From Hymenopellis radicata (taxonomy: Eukaryota; Basidiomycota; Agaricomycetes; Agaricales; Physalacriaceae), in the NCBI GenBank assembly GCA_015501595.1, contig JADNRX010000458.1:1-41178 (forward strand): DNA of 41,178 nucleotides. Reading direction: 5' to 3'. The position numbers and the translations under genes are program-made. The notes below the pieces were generated by a model. That model worked only from the letters and a program-made list of their open reading frames with translations. It made no database searches and had not been told where the DNA came from. Shown in pieces: positions 22,837-33,023 of this stretch; position 1 is the first letter of the stretch; each line of letters opens with the position of its first letter.

Positions 22837-23762
22837 AGCATTCGGAATGAGGGAATATCCATTTACACCACAGTCACACTGACCGAACACACACACACAC
22901 TGAAAAAAGTCGATACACACTTAAAATTGTGATACACACCAAAATTCTTGCACACACTGGTGCAGTTCATACGAGTGTGTATGGCCCGGCATCTCGGCAG
23001 CAGACGCTACACCGCCGCCATGTCGGGATTGAGTAAGTACTGAGAGCGAAGCTCGAAGAGGGATTGCATAAAGTATTTTAAATTGTCACCGAGGTAAATA
23101 ATTATAATACAATTATCTATGGCCTTTTCCGGTATGACAAGGCAGAGCCGCGTAACGAAATGCGACAGATGAGCGCGCCAAGTGCGCGGGTGCGCGATGC
23201 TGACAAGACAGCGAGCGAAGATGTTGGGGATCGGGGGTCGGGAAGGGAGGTGTGTTTGTGTCGGTGCTGTTACCATAAAGCGAACATTAGCATCGCTATT
23301 AGTACTGAAGGATACCTATAAAACACACCTATCCAGAGCTTCATGTTCCCCGTATCCCCGCCCCTCGAAAGTGGGAGCGTATCCACCAGCCTTGCTGACA
23401 TCGTGGCAGGCATCAAGCTTCGGTCGTCGTCCGGTTGCCTGGTCTATACACTGAGTCGGGAGTGCGCAATTCGGTCGATTTCATGGTGTCATCCACACGC
23501 ACGCAGGTGCGCCATGACCGGTCGGCGGGGAGCACCGGGAGGCAAAGCTGAGGGCGCGCAGGATGTGGTCAATGAGAGAAAGCGAACCGTGGGAACAAGC
23601 GGAAATGCGGATACATGTTCCGTAGCCATGACAGCACTTTGGGATGACTTCAGTGTGTATGGACGCAACGAGTGTGTGAGTGTGTGTTGACCTTTTCAGT
23701 GTGGGTGTGTAGCCCATCAGTGTGACTGTGGTACAAATGGTAACTACCCTTCGGAATGGGCC
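22837..23762. mobile_element. Non-autonomous TIR (MITE-like) element
   Basis: The left end (about 22839-22920) and the reverse complement of the right end (about 23660-23760) align over 70 bp or more. Both read CATTC(C/G)GAA, then CCATTT, ACCACAGTCACACTGA, and an ACACAC-rich stretch closing in CACTGAAAA. The ~750-bp interior has no transposase and only short frames. I could not find a convincing target-site duplication, so the exact ends and the superfamily are open. Confidence 0.65.
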
Positions 23763-23944
23763 GGCGTTCGGTCTCTATACGCTGCCACTGTGGATCACCT
23801 GGGGCCTAGCGTATACACCGCGACAAGTACTTTCATCACTGGCGGAACCGTTCCGGAAGCGTAGCGCTCCTGCCCGCCGGCATTCTGTCCATACACTTTT
23901 GTGTTCTCAGGTACCAACAATCTTGAGGCTTCCGAAGACAGCTT
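23763..23944. other. Short spacer, nothing recognised
   Basis: Lies between the TIR element and the decayed inverted-repeat arm. No feature seen. Confidence 0.4.
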
Positions 23945-24420
23945 TCTTTCAAGCTTAAATACCATCGTCTATACTCTGTGGCACCCTTTCTGATCCAATG
24001 CGCGCCCGAGTTCTGTCTGTGCAACAGCCACTAGAGGTTCGCCCAGCACTTCAAAATTCACGTAGGCTTTCACATCGGGGACCCACCTACATGTGCGTGC
24101 CATGTAAGCGAACACATCTCAATTATTCCCTTCGTCTCAATGTAACGTAGCCTGGCGGGTTTACGCCAGTCCGCAAAGACAGACTACATCGCAGGCGTGC
24201 TCGTACCGAAAGAAACCCTTTTGCACATTTGTGTCCGCCTTCCTCAGTTGAATATCCTCAGTGACGCGCGCCTCCTTAGATTCGCAACATCAACACCTGG
24301 GAAGCCATTTGGGGACATGATGCCGGAGAGTACTTTGCCTGAGACGACGTACTTGGCTGGCTGGATCCGTCCTTCCGTTCATCGCTGGAACCGCTGGCGA
24401 TAGTGGAGATGAAGGCCATC
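23945..24420 (-). pseudogene. Coding-like fragment of unknown family, partner of 18620-18955
   Basis: On the minus strand, pieces read KYVVSGKVLSGIMSPNGFPG and, after frame changes, PDVKAYVNFEVLGE then VAQTELGRALD before a stop. The downstream part matches the plus-strand copy at 18743-18955, where a related frame reads EVGDEGVAQTEL. I do not recognise the family. Stops between the pieces suggest a decayed gene lying just downstream of the GT15 gene. Confidence 0.35.
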
Positions 24421-24816
24421 ATACTCGCCGCAACTTTGAGTTCCGTCCGCAAGCCAGCTGCGGCGATTGAGTCTTTGAAGAGGCCTGTTTATTCCTCCAG
24501 AACCGCCGCCCAGTATTCGTCGCGTAGTAGCACTGGGAGTCTGTGACTTGAATCCAGTATGTATTACTTCGCGAACTTTGTAGGTAGGAGGACGGCTTGA
24601 TCAGAGATACTGTGATTGACCGATAAAACTATCGACCCCTGGGAGACCTTTTAGCACGCGCAACTGTTCACAAAAGACAGGACTGTCACGAACAATCTTA
24701 ATCAGGCCTCTCCCGTTTCGTTTGTTCCGAAGTTCAAGCAGTAGTACACCTCGTAAAAATTCAGCATTAAGCGGCTAATACATATACAAATACAATAAAT
24801 GTCCTACATCGAGTTA
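24421..24816. other. 3' flank of the GT15 gene
   Basis: AT-richer sequence (for example ATACAATAAATG near 24790) that probably includes the 3' UTR and polyadenylation signals of the minus-strand mannosyltransferase gene. No further gene seen. Confidence 0.4.
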
Positions 24817-26209
24817 CTACGTCCACTTCCTCAAACATGAATAGCCATCATAGTCAAAGCTTTGCGTGCGATCACAGCTGCACTTTCCGCGTCTCCACAC
24901 CGCCTCATCTCGCGGGCAGTGTGTGTACGGTTGGTGTTCATATCCTAAAATCAACGTTCATGAGTCGTTGCTAAAGGTAGAGAAGAAATTGAACCCACCA
25001 ATCTCATTAAAGAAGTGTATCTGCTCCTTCTTAGCGAAGAGGCCCGCGGCGATGGAGTGTACGGGGGCGTCGCCCCAGCGTTCGTAGTAGAATCCGCCTA
25101 GATGCGAGCTATAGATGGGGAAGGAGGGGTGTGGCTAGCGCGTACCTTGTCTGTCGAGATAATCAAAGAAAGCCTGATATGCAGGTGCCCGCCAGAAATC
25201 CATGTCGGCGATTTCAAAGTTGGACCAGACTATTAGGAGTTGAGATTAGGCATTTGTGAGAGCAAGCACTTACAATGACACAGATTATAAGTCTTCCCGC
25301 TATTCCCGCTCAAAAATCCCATCGAATTCCCTTGAGCAATGTATTCGGGGTGGGCCTTGATGAAATCCAAGACATGCCGCCATAACGTAGGGATCGTCTT
25401 TTCAAACTCATACATGGTGATCGTAAACCCGTAGACCTTGTTGGTGTCCTCCATAAATACGAACGGGTCATATGGGATGTCGCAGTGGAAATGCACATCC
25501 GGTTCGATCCGCCAGTACCACTTGTACGGCAAGAGCAGTTGGTGTTTAAAGAAGAAGCCAGAGTTGAAGCGACACATGTTACGGTATGATACGCTTCCTG
25601 GGATAGATATAAGAAGAAGAATAGTGCGATATAACGACATACCTCCATATATGATGTTCTCGTTCACCATCTGTGTACGCGCCGCCGCGGCCTTGTCCTC
25701 GTTTATCCACTCGGGCTGAAACCAGTCGTCGTGTGGTATCAACCCAAACTCCACTTTCGCGCGCGTCAATACCGATATGCGTCTAGATGACGATCAGCTT
25801 GTGAGTCGGAGGGAAGGGCGACTCACTCTTTGAAATTGGCAGTAAACTCTTGTTCGTTCAACACGACATAGGGATATTGAAAGTGGCGATTGAATCTCTC
25901 TTCGATCTCGCGTATACTCTGTACGGTGCCTTCGAGATCGCTATTCCGCGCGAGGATGACAAAGGTGGCGTTGGCCCGGCGTGTTGTGTTGCCGTAGGGT
26001 GATGGTGTGTCGATATAGGTATCTCCAAAGAGGTTTCCAAACGAGGTAGCTCTGCCGTATCCCTCATGGACAAAGGTAAGGGTGTAGTGCATTGTGATCT
26101 GAAGATGAAAGCAACTTTAGCAGGGCACTGCGAGTGAAAGAAGAAAACGCACCACGACCCCCAGCACCAGGAGTAGGTACCTAGCGACTGTGTTCTTTGC
26201 GAAGAGCAT
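24817..26209 (-). CDS. GT15 alpha-1,2-mannosyltransferase (KRE2/MNT1/KTR type)
   Basis: Seven exons, 26209-26153, 26098-25827, 25782-25643, 25597-25274, 25229-25146, 25097-24999 and 24944-24817, join in phase to 367 residues with no break. A short cytoplasmic start ([11 protein letters not shown]) precedes a type II anchor (LLLVLGVV). The GT15 core follows: [66 protein letters not shown] with the metal/donor region, [19 protein letters not shown] carrying the family's conserved glutamate, and [15 protein letters not shown]. The C-terminus has Cys residues (HCPRDE, GKCSCDR) typical of the family. Function known for the family: Golgi addition of alpha-1,2-mannose from GDP-mannose to O- and N-linked mannan. 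It is divergent from the integrase gene at 26.6 kb. Exon 6 has been copied to 18566. Confidence 0.93.
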
Positions 26210-26597
26210 CGCAGCAGTGGTGGTGTCGAAAGACGAGCAAACGCGGAAAGTGGAGAAAACTGTCCAACAATGACATCGTTATGTACTGCGGTGCTGATCG
26301 TATCCAGCACCCCCGAAATTCAATTTAAATATATACGGTCACCAGAAATCATGATCTGTCTTTTGAATGAATGCGAACAAAATGCGGATGTGGAGGGCGG
26401 GGAGGAAAGGAACAAACGTTGATCCGGATCAACCGAGGCAAGGCTCCCACCACCACCACGACTAGGGTTGCCGAGGAGTTCATGGTCAAGATCACAGGTC
26501 AGCCGTTCGAGTCAGACCCGCGCAGATTAAGATTGGCTGCTTTTCTTATCTGTCCCATCACTGTCATTACACCCGCCAACGTCGTGCTATGGCGCCA

Positions 26598-28252
26598 GTC
26601 CGGAGGGTGAACAGGCCGCCCCAGACCCCAAGCCCGAGCCCGATTCGGATGAAGACGAAAAATTCATTGCTTCTAGTAGCAGTAACGTCGACCCACATGC
26701 CAACAACCCATCTGGAAAAAATCAATGGGGCCCAGTTTGTGTGTCTCCGCCCTGCTGTTCCTCTGTATTTTTTCTGACTTGTATTCATAGCACCTTTGGA
26801 TGACCGCCTCGAGACTGTGTTACGCGACTTACACAAGCTTAATATCAGGAATACGGATACACTGCTGGATGAGCTTCGGAAGCAAGGCTTCAAACTAGGG
26901 TACGAGGTCATGTCTGCAGTGTATCTAATTCTTTCTGATCTCGCCGTTCTAAGCCGAACAATTCTTTTCAGATACAAAAATCAATTAGGGCTTGGGACTG
27001 CTCGCCGACCTATCCTGACGGACGCCGAGCAGACTCAGCTCATTCTCACGGAGCTCGACAAGGATCCGAATCAGGCTCTGGGTCCGAGAAGTGTCTGGCA
27101 GAAACTTGGACTTGCTGGTCACCACTTGACTCGGTAAGTCACTTTTCGGCTTTGCGGTAGTTTCTGTACCTAACCGATGGCATTCAAGGGACAAAGTCGC
27201 TCAGGTAATGCAAGACTACGCACCTGAAGCATTCCAGTCAAGAGCCCCTGGACAGAAGGTCATTCATCGCACTCCTCTAGTCTCTCTCGGTCCGAACGAG
27301 GAGTGGTCAATGGATGGTCACGATAAGCTAGCGAAGGCCGGCTTCGGTGTCTATGGGATACGCGACAAGTACTCGGGCTTCTTCCTTCACTATCAAGTCG
27401 TACCTTCCAACTGTTACGCTGCTGTTGTTGCAATCTTGCTTCTTGAATGTATCATGAAGTACGAAGGTATGAAGACACGCTCTGTAGCTCAAGTATTCCG
27501 TGCTAAGTTATTCCTAGTTATATGTATGCAGGGTGCTACGGATCACGGTTCTGAAGTTGGAGAGGGATACTCGATACATGCTGCTCTTCGGTATGTGTGT
27601 TGTTGTACAATCTGTGAACCATTTTTAATCCAGTATGTCCTCATAGTGAGGTATTCGCTCCTGAACTTATCGAAGCCCTTATTCCTTCATGGCGCTTTCT
27701 TGAGAGTTACCGCAACATTACTGTTGAGCGCAGTTGGCGTCCCACCTTTACGAAGTGGGGTCAGAACGCATTAGATTTCTATAGTCGTGGCCTCCTAGGT
27801 GGTACCTTTGAGCCTGCCAACGACGTTCATAGGTACGCTGACTTGAATACATGTTGAACGTATCTGATGATAATCACAGCTGTCTCAAGGATTGGATATG
27901 GTTTCCTTTGATGCAGCGCTCACTCGACGCCTTTGTACATGAACAAAACCATAGCCGTGTTCGCAAACAGAAGGAAAAGCAGCTCCCGAGTGGTGGAACA
28001 CCACGAGACTTTTATCGGCGCCCAGAAAAGTTTGAGGGGGAGGAATGTGGAATAAAGGTAGACATGGCTTTGGTTAAGGAGCTTCATGCAGAGGCTATAG
28101 CTAAGAGCGGGCATTTGCTGAAGTTCGTGGATGATGCATTTGATGAGGCTGCAACAAGGGTTTACAAAGCTATCAACAAGCCAGAGATTACTTTGGAGAC
28201 AGCGTGGGTAGTATTCGATCTTATGATACCTCACATGTCCTTGGAAGAGTAA
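26598..28252 (+). CDS. Integrase-core (DDE) protein, mobile-element derived; 5' end unresolved
   Basis: From about 26598 an acidic Pro/Ser-rich exon (PDPKPEPDSDEDEKF) is followed by a helix-turn-helix-like region (LDELRKQGFKLG, RRPILTDAEQTQLI, RSVWQKLGLAG). The catalytic core is EEWSMDGHDKLAKAGFGVYG (first Asp), KYSGFFLHYQVVPSN, ATDHGSEVG (second Asp) and RNITVERSWRP (Glu). The C-terminal region runs WIWFPLMQRSLDAF to LPSGGTPRDFYRRP and ends IPHMSLEE. Introns at about 26747, 26889, 27135, 27468, 27592 and 27832 keep the frame. This is the rve/integrase-core type common in mushrooms, related to retroelement and DDE integrases. It has no reverse transcriptase neighbour. All three acidic residues and the frame are kept, so it may be active or domesticated. 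The first exon and start codon are not settled; ATG 26371 or 26481 are candidates. Confidence 0.75.
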
Positions 28253-28375
28253 CTACATCCTGTAATGACTTCTCTGTATAAGCATATCTGCATATCGATC
28301 AGGCTTGTACGGATAAGTGTGGGTTCGAGTGTGAGTCTCGTCAACCTGTGTGACCTGCTGTGACCCATCAGTATA
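28253..28375. other. 3' flank of the integrase gene
   Basis: A short spacer between the stop codon and the first perfect hairpin. Confidence 0.4.
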
Positions 28376-28457
28376 GAGCGGCCGGCAAAATTTGGCTTGA
28401 TTTCGACAGACGACGTCACTAGTCTGTCGAAATCAAGCCAAATTTTGCCGGCCGCTC
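28376..28457. repeat. Perfect 36-bp inverted repeat, 10-nt loop
   Basis: Arms 28376-28411 and 28422-28457 are exact reverse complements, starting GAGCGGCCGGCAAAATTTGG. The loop GACGTCACTA itself contains the palindrome GACGTC. No T-run follows. Confidence 0.97.
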
Positions 28458-28472
28458 GATAGGGGTATCGAG
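28455..28472. repeat. Perfect 7-bp inverted repeat, GGGG loop
   Basis: CTCGATA GGGG TATCGAG. Its first three bases are the last three of the 36-bp arm, so the two hairpins overlap. Confidence 0.85.
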
Positions 28473-28664
28473 TTCACAGATCGTGGCCTACAGGGAGGGG
28501 CACTGTGTTCTAAGTGAGGTTAATGCGTTTTTGGACAGTTGAAGGCTAAATACATCTCTGGGCACTAAAAAATTATATCCACAATCCTTGGATGAGAAGG
28601 TAAACAGTTCGAGGGCAGCTAGGTAACCTGAAACACAGCCACACTCGGGCACACGACCTTGTTC

Positions 28665-28699
28665 AGCAAAACCGCGATTTCTGCAATCGCGGTTTTGCT
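28665..28699. repeat. Perfect 15-bp inverted repeat, 5-nt loop
   Basis: Arms AGCAAAACCGCGATT (28665-28679) and AATCGCGGTTTTGCT (28685-28699) flank the loop TCTGC. Confidence 0.97.
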
Positions 28700-28730
28700 T
28701 ACCAATCTATTTTCGCGTCCCATACGTACC

Positions 28731-28752
28731 CTCCCGCCTTCAATGGCGGGAG
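28731..28752. repeat. Perfect 8-bp inverted repeat, 6-nt loop
   Basis: CTCCCGCC, loop TTCAAT, GGCGGGAG. Confidence 0.9.
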
Positions 28753-28779
28753 AAGACAACAGAGGACACAGTAAGGGTG

Positions 28780-28831
28780 ATGACGCACTTCAATGTCCGA
28801 TCTCTGCAGATCGGACATTGAAGTGCGTCAT
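28780..28831. repeat. Perfect 24-bp inverted repeat, 4-nt loop
   Basis: Arms 28780-28803 and 28808-28831 are exact reverse complements, starting ATGACGCACTTCAATGTCCG. The loop is CTGC, which also lies within the TCTGC loop of the 15-bp repeat. Confidence 0.97.
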
Positions 28832-28839
28832 AGATTGTC

Positions 28840-29289
28840 GTGTCCTTCTCTGTTCATGACGATCACAACGACTTCGAGCGCGATGGCCAGCGACGCGCCA
28901 CCAGAGGAAGTTTTGCGGCCATCTCTCAACGGCGGCACCTCTACGCTATCCTCCTCTTTCGTGCCGACTACACCACCTGGAACTGGACCCTTTTCGTGGT
29001 GCCGCCAAAACACCCATTGGCGCCCTCGGATCCGGGATCCCTACTACCCAAGGTTCGGCGGGGTGCTGGGCCTTTGCAATGGAAAACTTGCCCGACTTTC
29101 ACCAGTGTGCCGAGGCAGTGGCTATGGTCCGCCTCGCCGACCTCCATGGTTGGCAGCACAGACATTGTCCAGGAGCTCGCCGCCACGTTCAATTTGGTCG
29201 ATGCGAGCAACACACACCCCGCAGAAGGGGGAGGTACGTCTCCATCAGTGCTCTTTGTTCTTCAATCTCATTTCGGGCTAGGTAAACAG
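28840..29289 (+). other. Coding-like segment, possible decayed small gene
   Basis: One frame, open from the ATG at 28840, includes RHLYAILLFRADYTTWNWTL, which resembles the start of small mushroom proteins of unknown function. A second overlapping frame from about 28856 is also open. The sequence further downstream does not settle into one frame. I do not recognise a function, and it may be a pseudogene fragment. Confidence 0.28.
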
Positions 29290-29860
29290 AACACTCCCAC
29301 TACCACTCTCTTTGCCTCGCCCTTGCGCGTTCTTGGGCTGAGTCCCTTGGTTCTGGGACGGCTATCCTCTCCTGGATTTAGAGAGGGTAGTTAGGCCCTC
29401 CGTTCTCAAGTCAAGCCACTTCCGTCGCTGTCGCGCCCCCCCACATTATCCCCTATCCACAACAGCTTATTCTCGCTTGTTTCTTCATTGATTCGTCTCA
29501 TTTGCGGACCGCTGCCCTCTCCTGGATTAAGCGAGGGCAAGATCACCAAGTTTCCCCGCTGTCAGCACCGCTGTCGCCAGCACGATCCAACCCTACCTTC
29601 CAAACGACTCGTTCTCGCCCATTTCTGTACGGATTACTCTGGATCTGGGACTGTTGCCCTCTCTTGAACTTGGAGAGGGAAATCTCACCATCATTGGCGA
29701 TGTTGCGCTGTTTCCGCCGCCGTCGCGCCTGTCCATCCAGCACCATCTCATCCTCCCACCTACAACGACTGATCCTCTCCGTTTCTAGATGGATTCCTCT
29801 TGTTATTGGACTGCTGCCCTCTCATTGATTCAGGGAGGGCAGTCCCGCTGTCATTCACCC
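29290..29860. repeat. Array C: four diverged ~150-bp units with CCCTCTC/GAGAGGG hairpins
   Basis: Hairpins lie at 29362-29390, 29513-29539, 29657-29679 and 29814-29842. Each has a CCCTCTC-like left arm, an 8-10 nt loop (CTGGATT or TTGAACT type) and a GAGAGGG-like right arm. Between them, C/T-rich text with recurring CTGTCGC and ATTCTCGC words aligns loosely. No reading frame is kept. Confidence 0.75.
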
Positions 29861-30163
29861 ATCTCCGCTGCCATCGCGCACCGTTCGTACGGTTGGCGCC
29901 TGTACTTACTATTTGAATCATAACATTGACATTACACTACGTTTCTCCTTGTTAGTGATATCGACTAGCTCTAACTTATCTTAGATAGTATTAGTGTTCT
30001 GTCTAGCAGTTCTCTAAATGAAAGCCCCCTTCTTCCTCCTCGTGTGTGCACCTCTAAACTCGGTGTAAGTACAAGTTGTTTCGACTTGCGGAAAATCACA
30101 CAGATCAACTAAGCTTGAACAACGGGTCTTATTGAATGTACAGAGCTACTCTAAAATGTATTT
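29861..30163. other. 3' flank of the alpha-kinase gene
   Basis: No gene seen. It includes the region downstream of the minus-strand kinase stop codon. Confidence 0.4.
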
Positions 30164-32445
30164 CTAGATCTTAGCACGCTCGTGGAGTCGCAATGGGTGG
30201 CAAAAACGTTGGTCGCACACATGAAGCTCTTTATAGAAGACAATTCCCGCTTTTCCCAAGTCACCGAGACCTGATTCACCTAGAAGTGAATGTGTTGTAG
30301 GATGCTGAAGGACAAATGTTCCATCAGGCCGGAAAAGTACTAAAGCAGTATGATTAGCCTTTTGCGAATATATCAATTGTCGAAATACCTTTAGTATCAA
30401 CAAGGACCTGTTCGTGACTTGTCATCATATAGGAATAGTGCGAAAGGGCCTCCAAGAAGTCGCCATCTTCGTCAAAGCAACTACCTTCACTCCCGGTATC
30501 GGACTCAACCATGCAGAGGTACACGTCACGTAGTGTCTTTTCCTTGTAGGTAAGGGCGAGAAACATATTCTCGGGTGATGGGAGGTGAATCGCTATAATC
30601 GAAATTAAACATGTTTCGAGTAGTATTGACATCAAGGACTGACCAGGTATTTCCGGAGGTGATTCTAGTGCCCTCAGCTCGTTGAGCATACTAGTAAGAG
30701 CCTTCCCAAGCAATATCTCCCGAGCATACTGTGCTTGCGCCACAATAAGCTCACCATCGATGTCAAACCGCAGATCTGCACTCTGGAAGCGATAGGCATG
30801 ATAGACTACACGGTCAGTCATGAGCTAATGGCTTGGATTAACAGATATACTTGTAGGAGCCTATTAAAGGAACCTACTTTGAATGTGTGCTTGAACGCAT
30901 CGCTTTCAATTGGCATGACGCGAAGCGAACCTTCACGCTCCTCTACTGTCTCAAACTCGGAACTGTCGTTGTAGCGCATGACAGAGAACGTGACCGGGCG
31001 AAGAAGTGAGATCGCACTAGGCAACGTTGCTTTGGGTTCATCTGCGGTAAGATATAAGTCAAGTATCTGAACATCAGCAAAGTACTCACCATCAATGTCC
31101 TCTTGTTTAACAAGCGGAACTTGATCGTCACTGGTGTCCTTCTCTTTCTTGACCTTGATTCGCTTAGATGATTGATCATGGCTCTGGAGCTTGCGGCGTC
31201 GCTTTGATGGTGGTGAGGAATTCACATCCTCATCCTCATCCTCGTCGCTCGCTAAGCCGATGTCATCCTAGATAACCAGATAAGTGCCAGAGATGCCGAT
31301 ACAAACCAGACGTTACGTACCTGGACGTCCTCGTGTCGGATTTGCATCACAAGCTTGACGGCTCGAGCTTTCACATCTGCCGCCGTCATGTAGCCTCCGT
31401 TGTGGGCTGCATGGACATCGAAAAAATAGCCTACTGTCTTCATCTTGAAGGACTTCTTGATGGCAGCACCGCCCTTTTCGAAGGTCCAGATGACACGGGA
31501 TCTAGACAGGCATTAAATCAGTTATCAAAGAATATGGAAGTTGAGACGTACGGATCGATCTTCTTGCCGGGGAACTCTTGCAACCACTGGCTGTCGACCT
31601 CATTGAACAACTTGACCAGTTTATCCAAAGCAACTGAGAGATTCTGCGAATAGATTGCCATGTTCAAGTCAGAGTGCAAGGCAAATAGTCGTACACCGTA
31701 CCTGCTCAATTTGGAACGGACGTGATTCCGGAGGGACACGAGTTCCCGTCTTCTTGCCTTGAGCAGTCGCAATTTTCGGTGTTACCCAAAAACTGATGGG
31801 TGCAACCTTTGAGGCCGAGGTACGCTTCATGATCAGGTTGGTCTTCTTCTCGAGATAGGCAGCTGTCGCCTGTTGGGGATCTTTGGGAGTAAGACGGCGC
31901 TGAGAGACCTCCTGACGTTTGGTATTGATGATGTCGTGCATAACGGAGACTGGCGTATCTGGCTTGGGGTCGTACATGATAATGTCGTCGTCCTCCGAGT
32001 CCTCAATGTGAACTGTCTCTCGAGTCGGTGTTGGCTGTTGCTGCTGACGCCTTTTGGCAGGACCTTTAGGTTCAGGTACACCGCTCTTTGTAACAACACC
32101 TATACATATCATTAGTCGTAGTATACCCGAAATAGTAGAGACGACGCACGCCTCGGAGAATTGCCGGTGGTTACTTCTGTTCTGTTCATACATGGTTTGC
32201 AGGTGTCCCCAAGGAGAAATTTGTAGACATGTCCGCATTTTCCACATTGCGGTTTTTTCTGAAGCCTTGTTAGATGGCAATGTCGCGTAAAATTAGGACC
32301 AACATACTTGAATAACTTGAATCTTGGCTTCGTCTCCGTTGGCAGCCTCGAGTTCAAGGCACTTGAAGCAAACCAGACCCTGAGAAGGATCAGCATTCTC
32401 AAAGGTATCCGAGCAGTCCTGGCATTGAATGCCGGACTTTGACAT
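30164..32445 (-). CDS. Alpha-type protein kinase with N-terminal CxxC zinc-binding region
   Basis: Ten exons join in phase to 606 residues: 32445-32308, 32258-32150, 32099-31702, 31643-31552, 31501-31321, 31267-31090, 31041-30878, 30824-30644, 30592-30389 and 30339-30164. The N-terminus has four CxxC pairs (CQDC, CFKC, CGKC, CKPC), consistent with one or two zinc ribbons. A disordered region with Gln-rich and acidic stretches follows, then a conserved middle domain (SFWVTPKIA, SQWLQEFPGKKIDP, VIWTFEKGGAA). A basic KRRRK / KRIKVKKEK segment looks like a nuclear localisation signal. The C-terminal alpha-kinase fold includes GSLRVMPIESDAFKH, VYHAYRFQ, LEALSHYSYMM, EQVLVDTK, and the Gly-rich ATP loop HSLLGESGLGDLGKAGI with Cys near the end. 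Family role: MHCK/EF2K-like phosphorylation. The substrate is unknown. This family is expanded in mushrooms. The gene is intact. Confidence 0.85.
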
Positions 32446-33023
32446 GGCGGAACGAGGGGCAAACAAGCAGAAAGCGGTGTATTCGAGCTTATAACATATG
32501 AGGCTGACATAAGAACTATATAGTTGATCGCTGTGGCGGAGCCTGGAATGGAAACTGCGATCACTTGAAGGACGAGCAAAAGGTGGCGCCCATGTCGCGT
32601 TCATGACAGTAAAAGGAAAGGACTGAAAGTGGCACGGGGCTAACACGCCTCGAGGCTACAGTGGCTGTACATGCCGTAAGAGTATCCTGCTCAATGCTGG
32701 GGACTGTACTCGTCAATCTACGGGAGTACTAGTGGCAGATATACTGCCTGGAGATATTTCAAGGAGCGCCATTTGGCTGACTCGAACGGCTGACCTGTGA
32801 TCTTGACCATGAACTCCTCGGCAACCCTACACGACCTCGATAACAAGTCGTCCACAATGGTGGTCAGACAATGTTTGTGGCGGCGCTTTGCGATAGGTAC
32901 GTCAGGAGATTTTTCATACCGAATAAATTCAAAAATATGAAACAGTTCGCGCCGCCCAGTATTGCTAGGAATCTACCCTTCGGAGGCGAGAACGCCCTCA
33001 CCTACGCTCCGCCATTGGTAGCC
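32446..33023. other. Intergenic, upstream of the alpha-kinase gene
   Basis: No gene recognised. The proximal part should hold the kinase promoter. Confidence 0.45.

Noticed and set aside
28376..28831. Bacterial-type rho-independent terminators
   Set aside because: The hairpins lack T-runs and the sequence is plainly eukaryotic.
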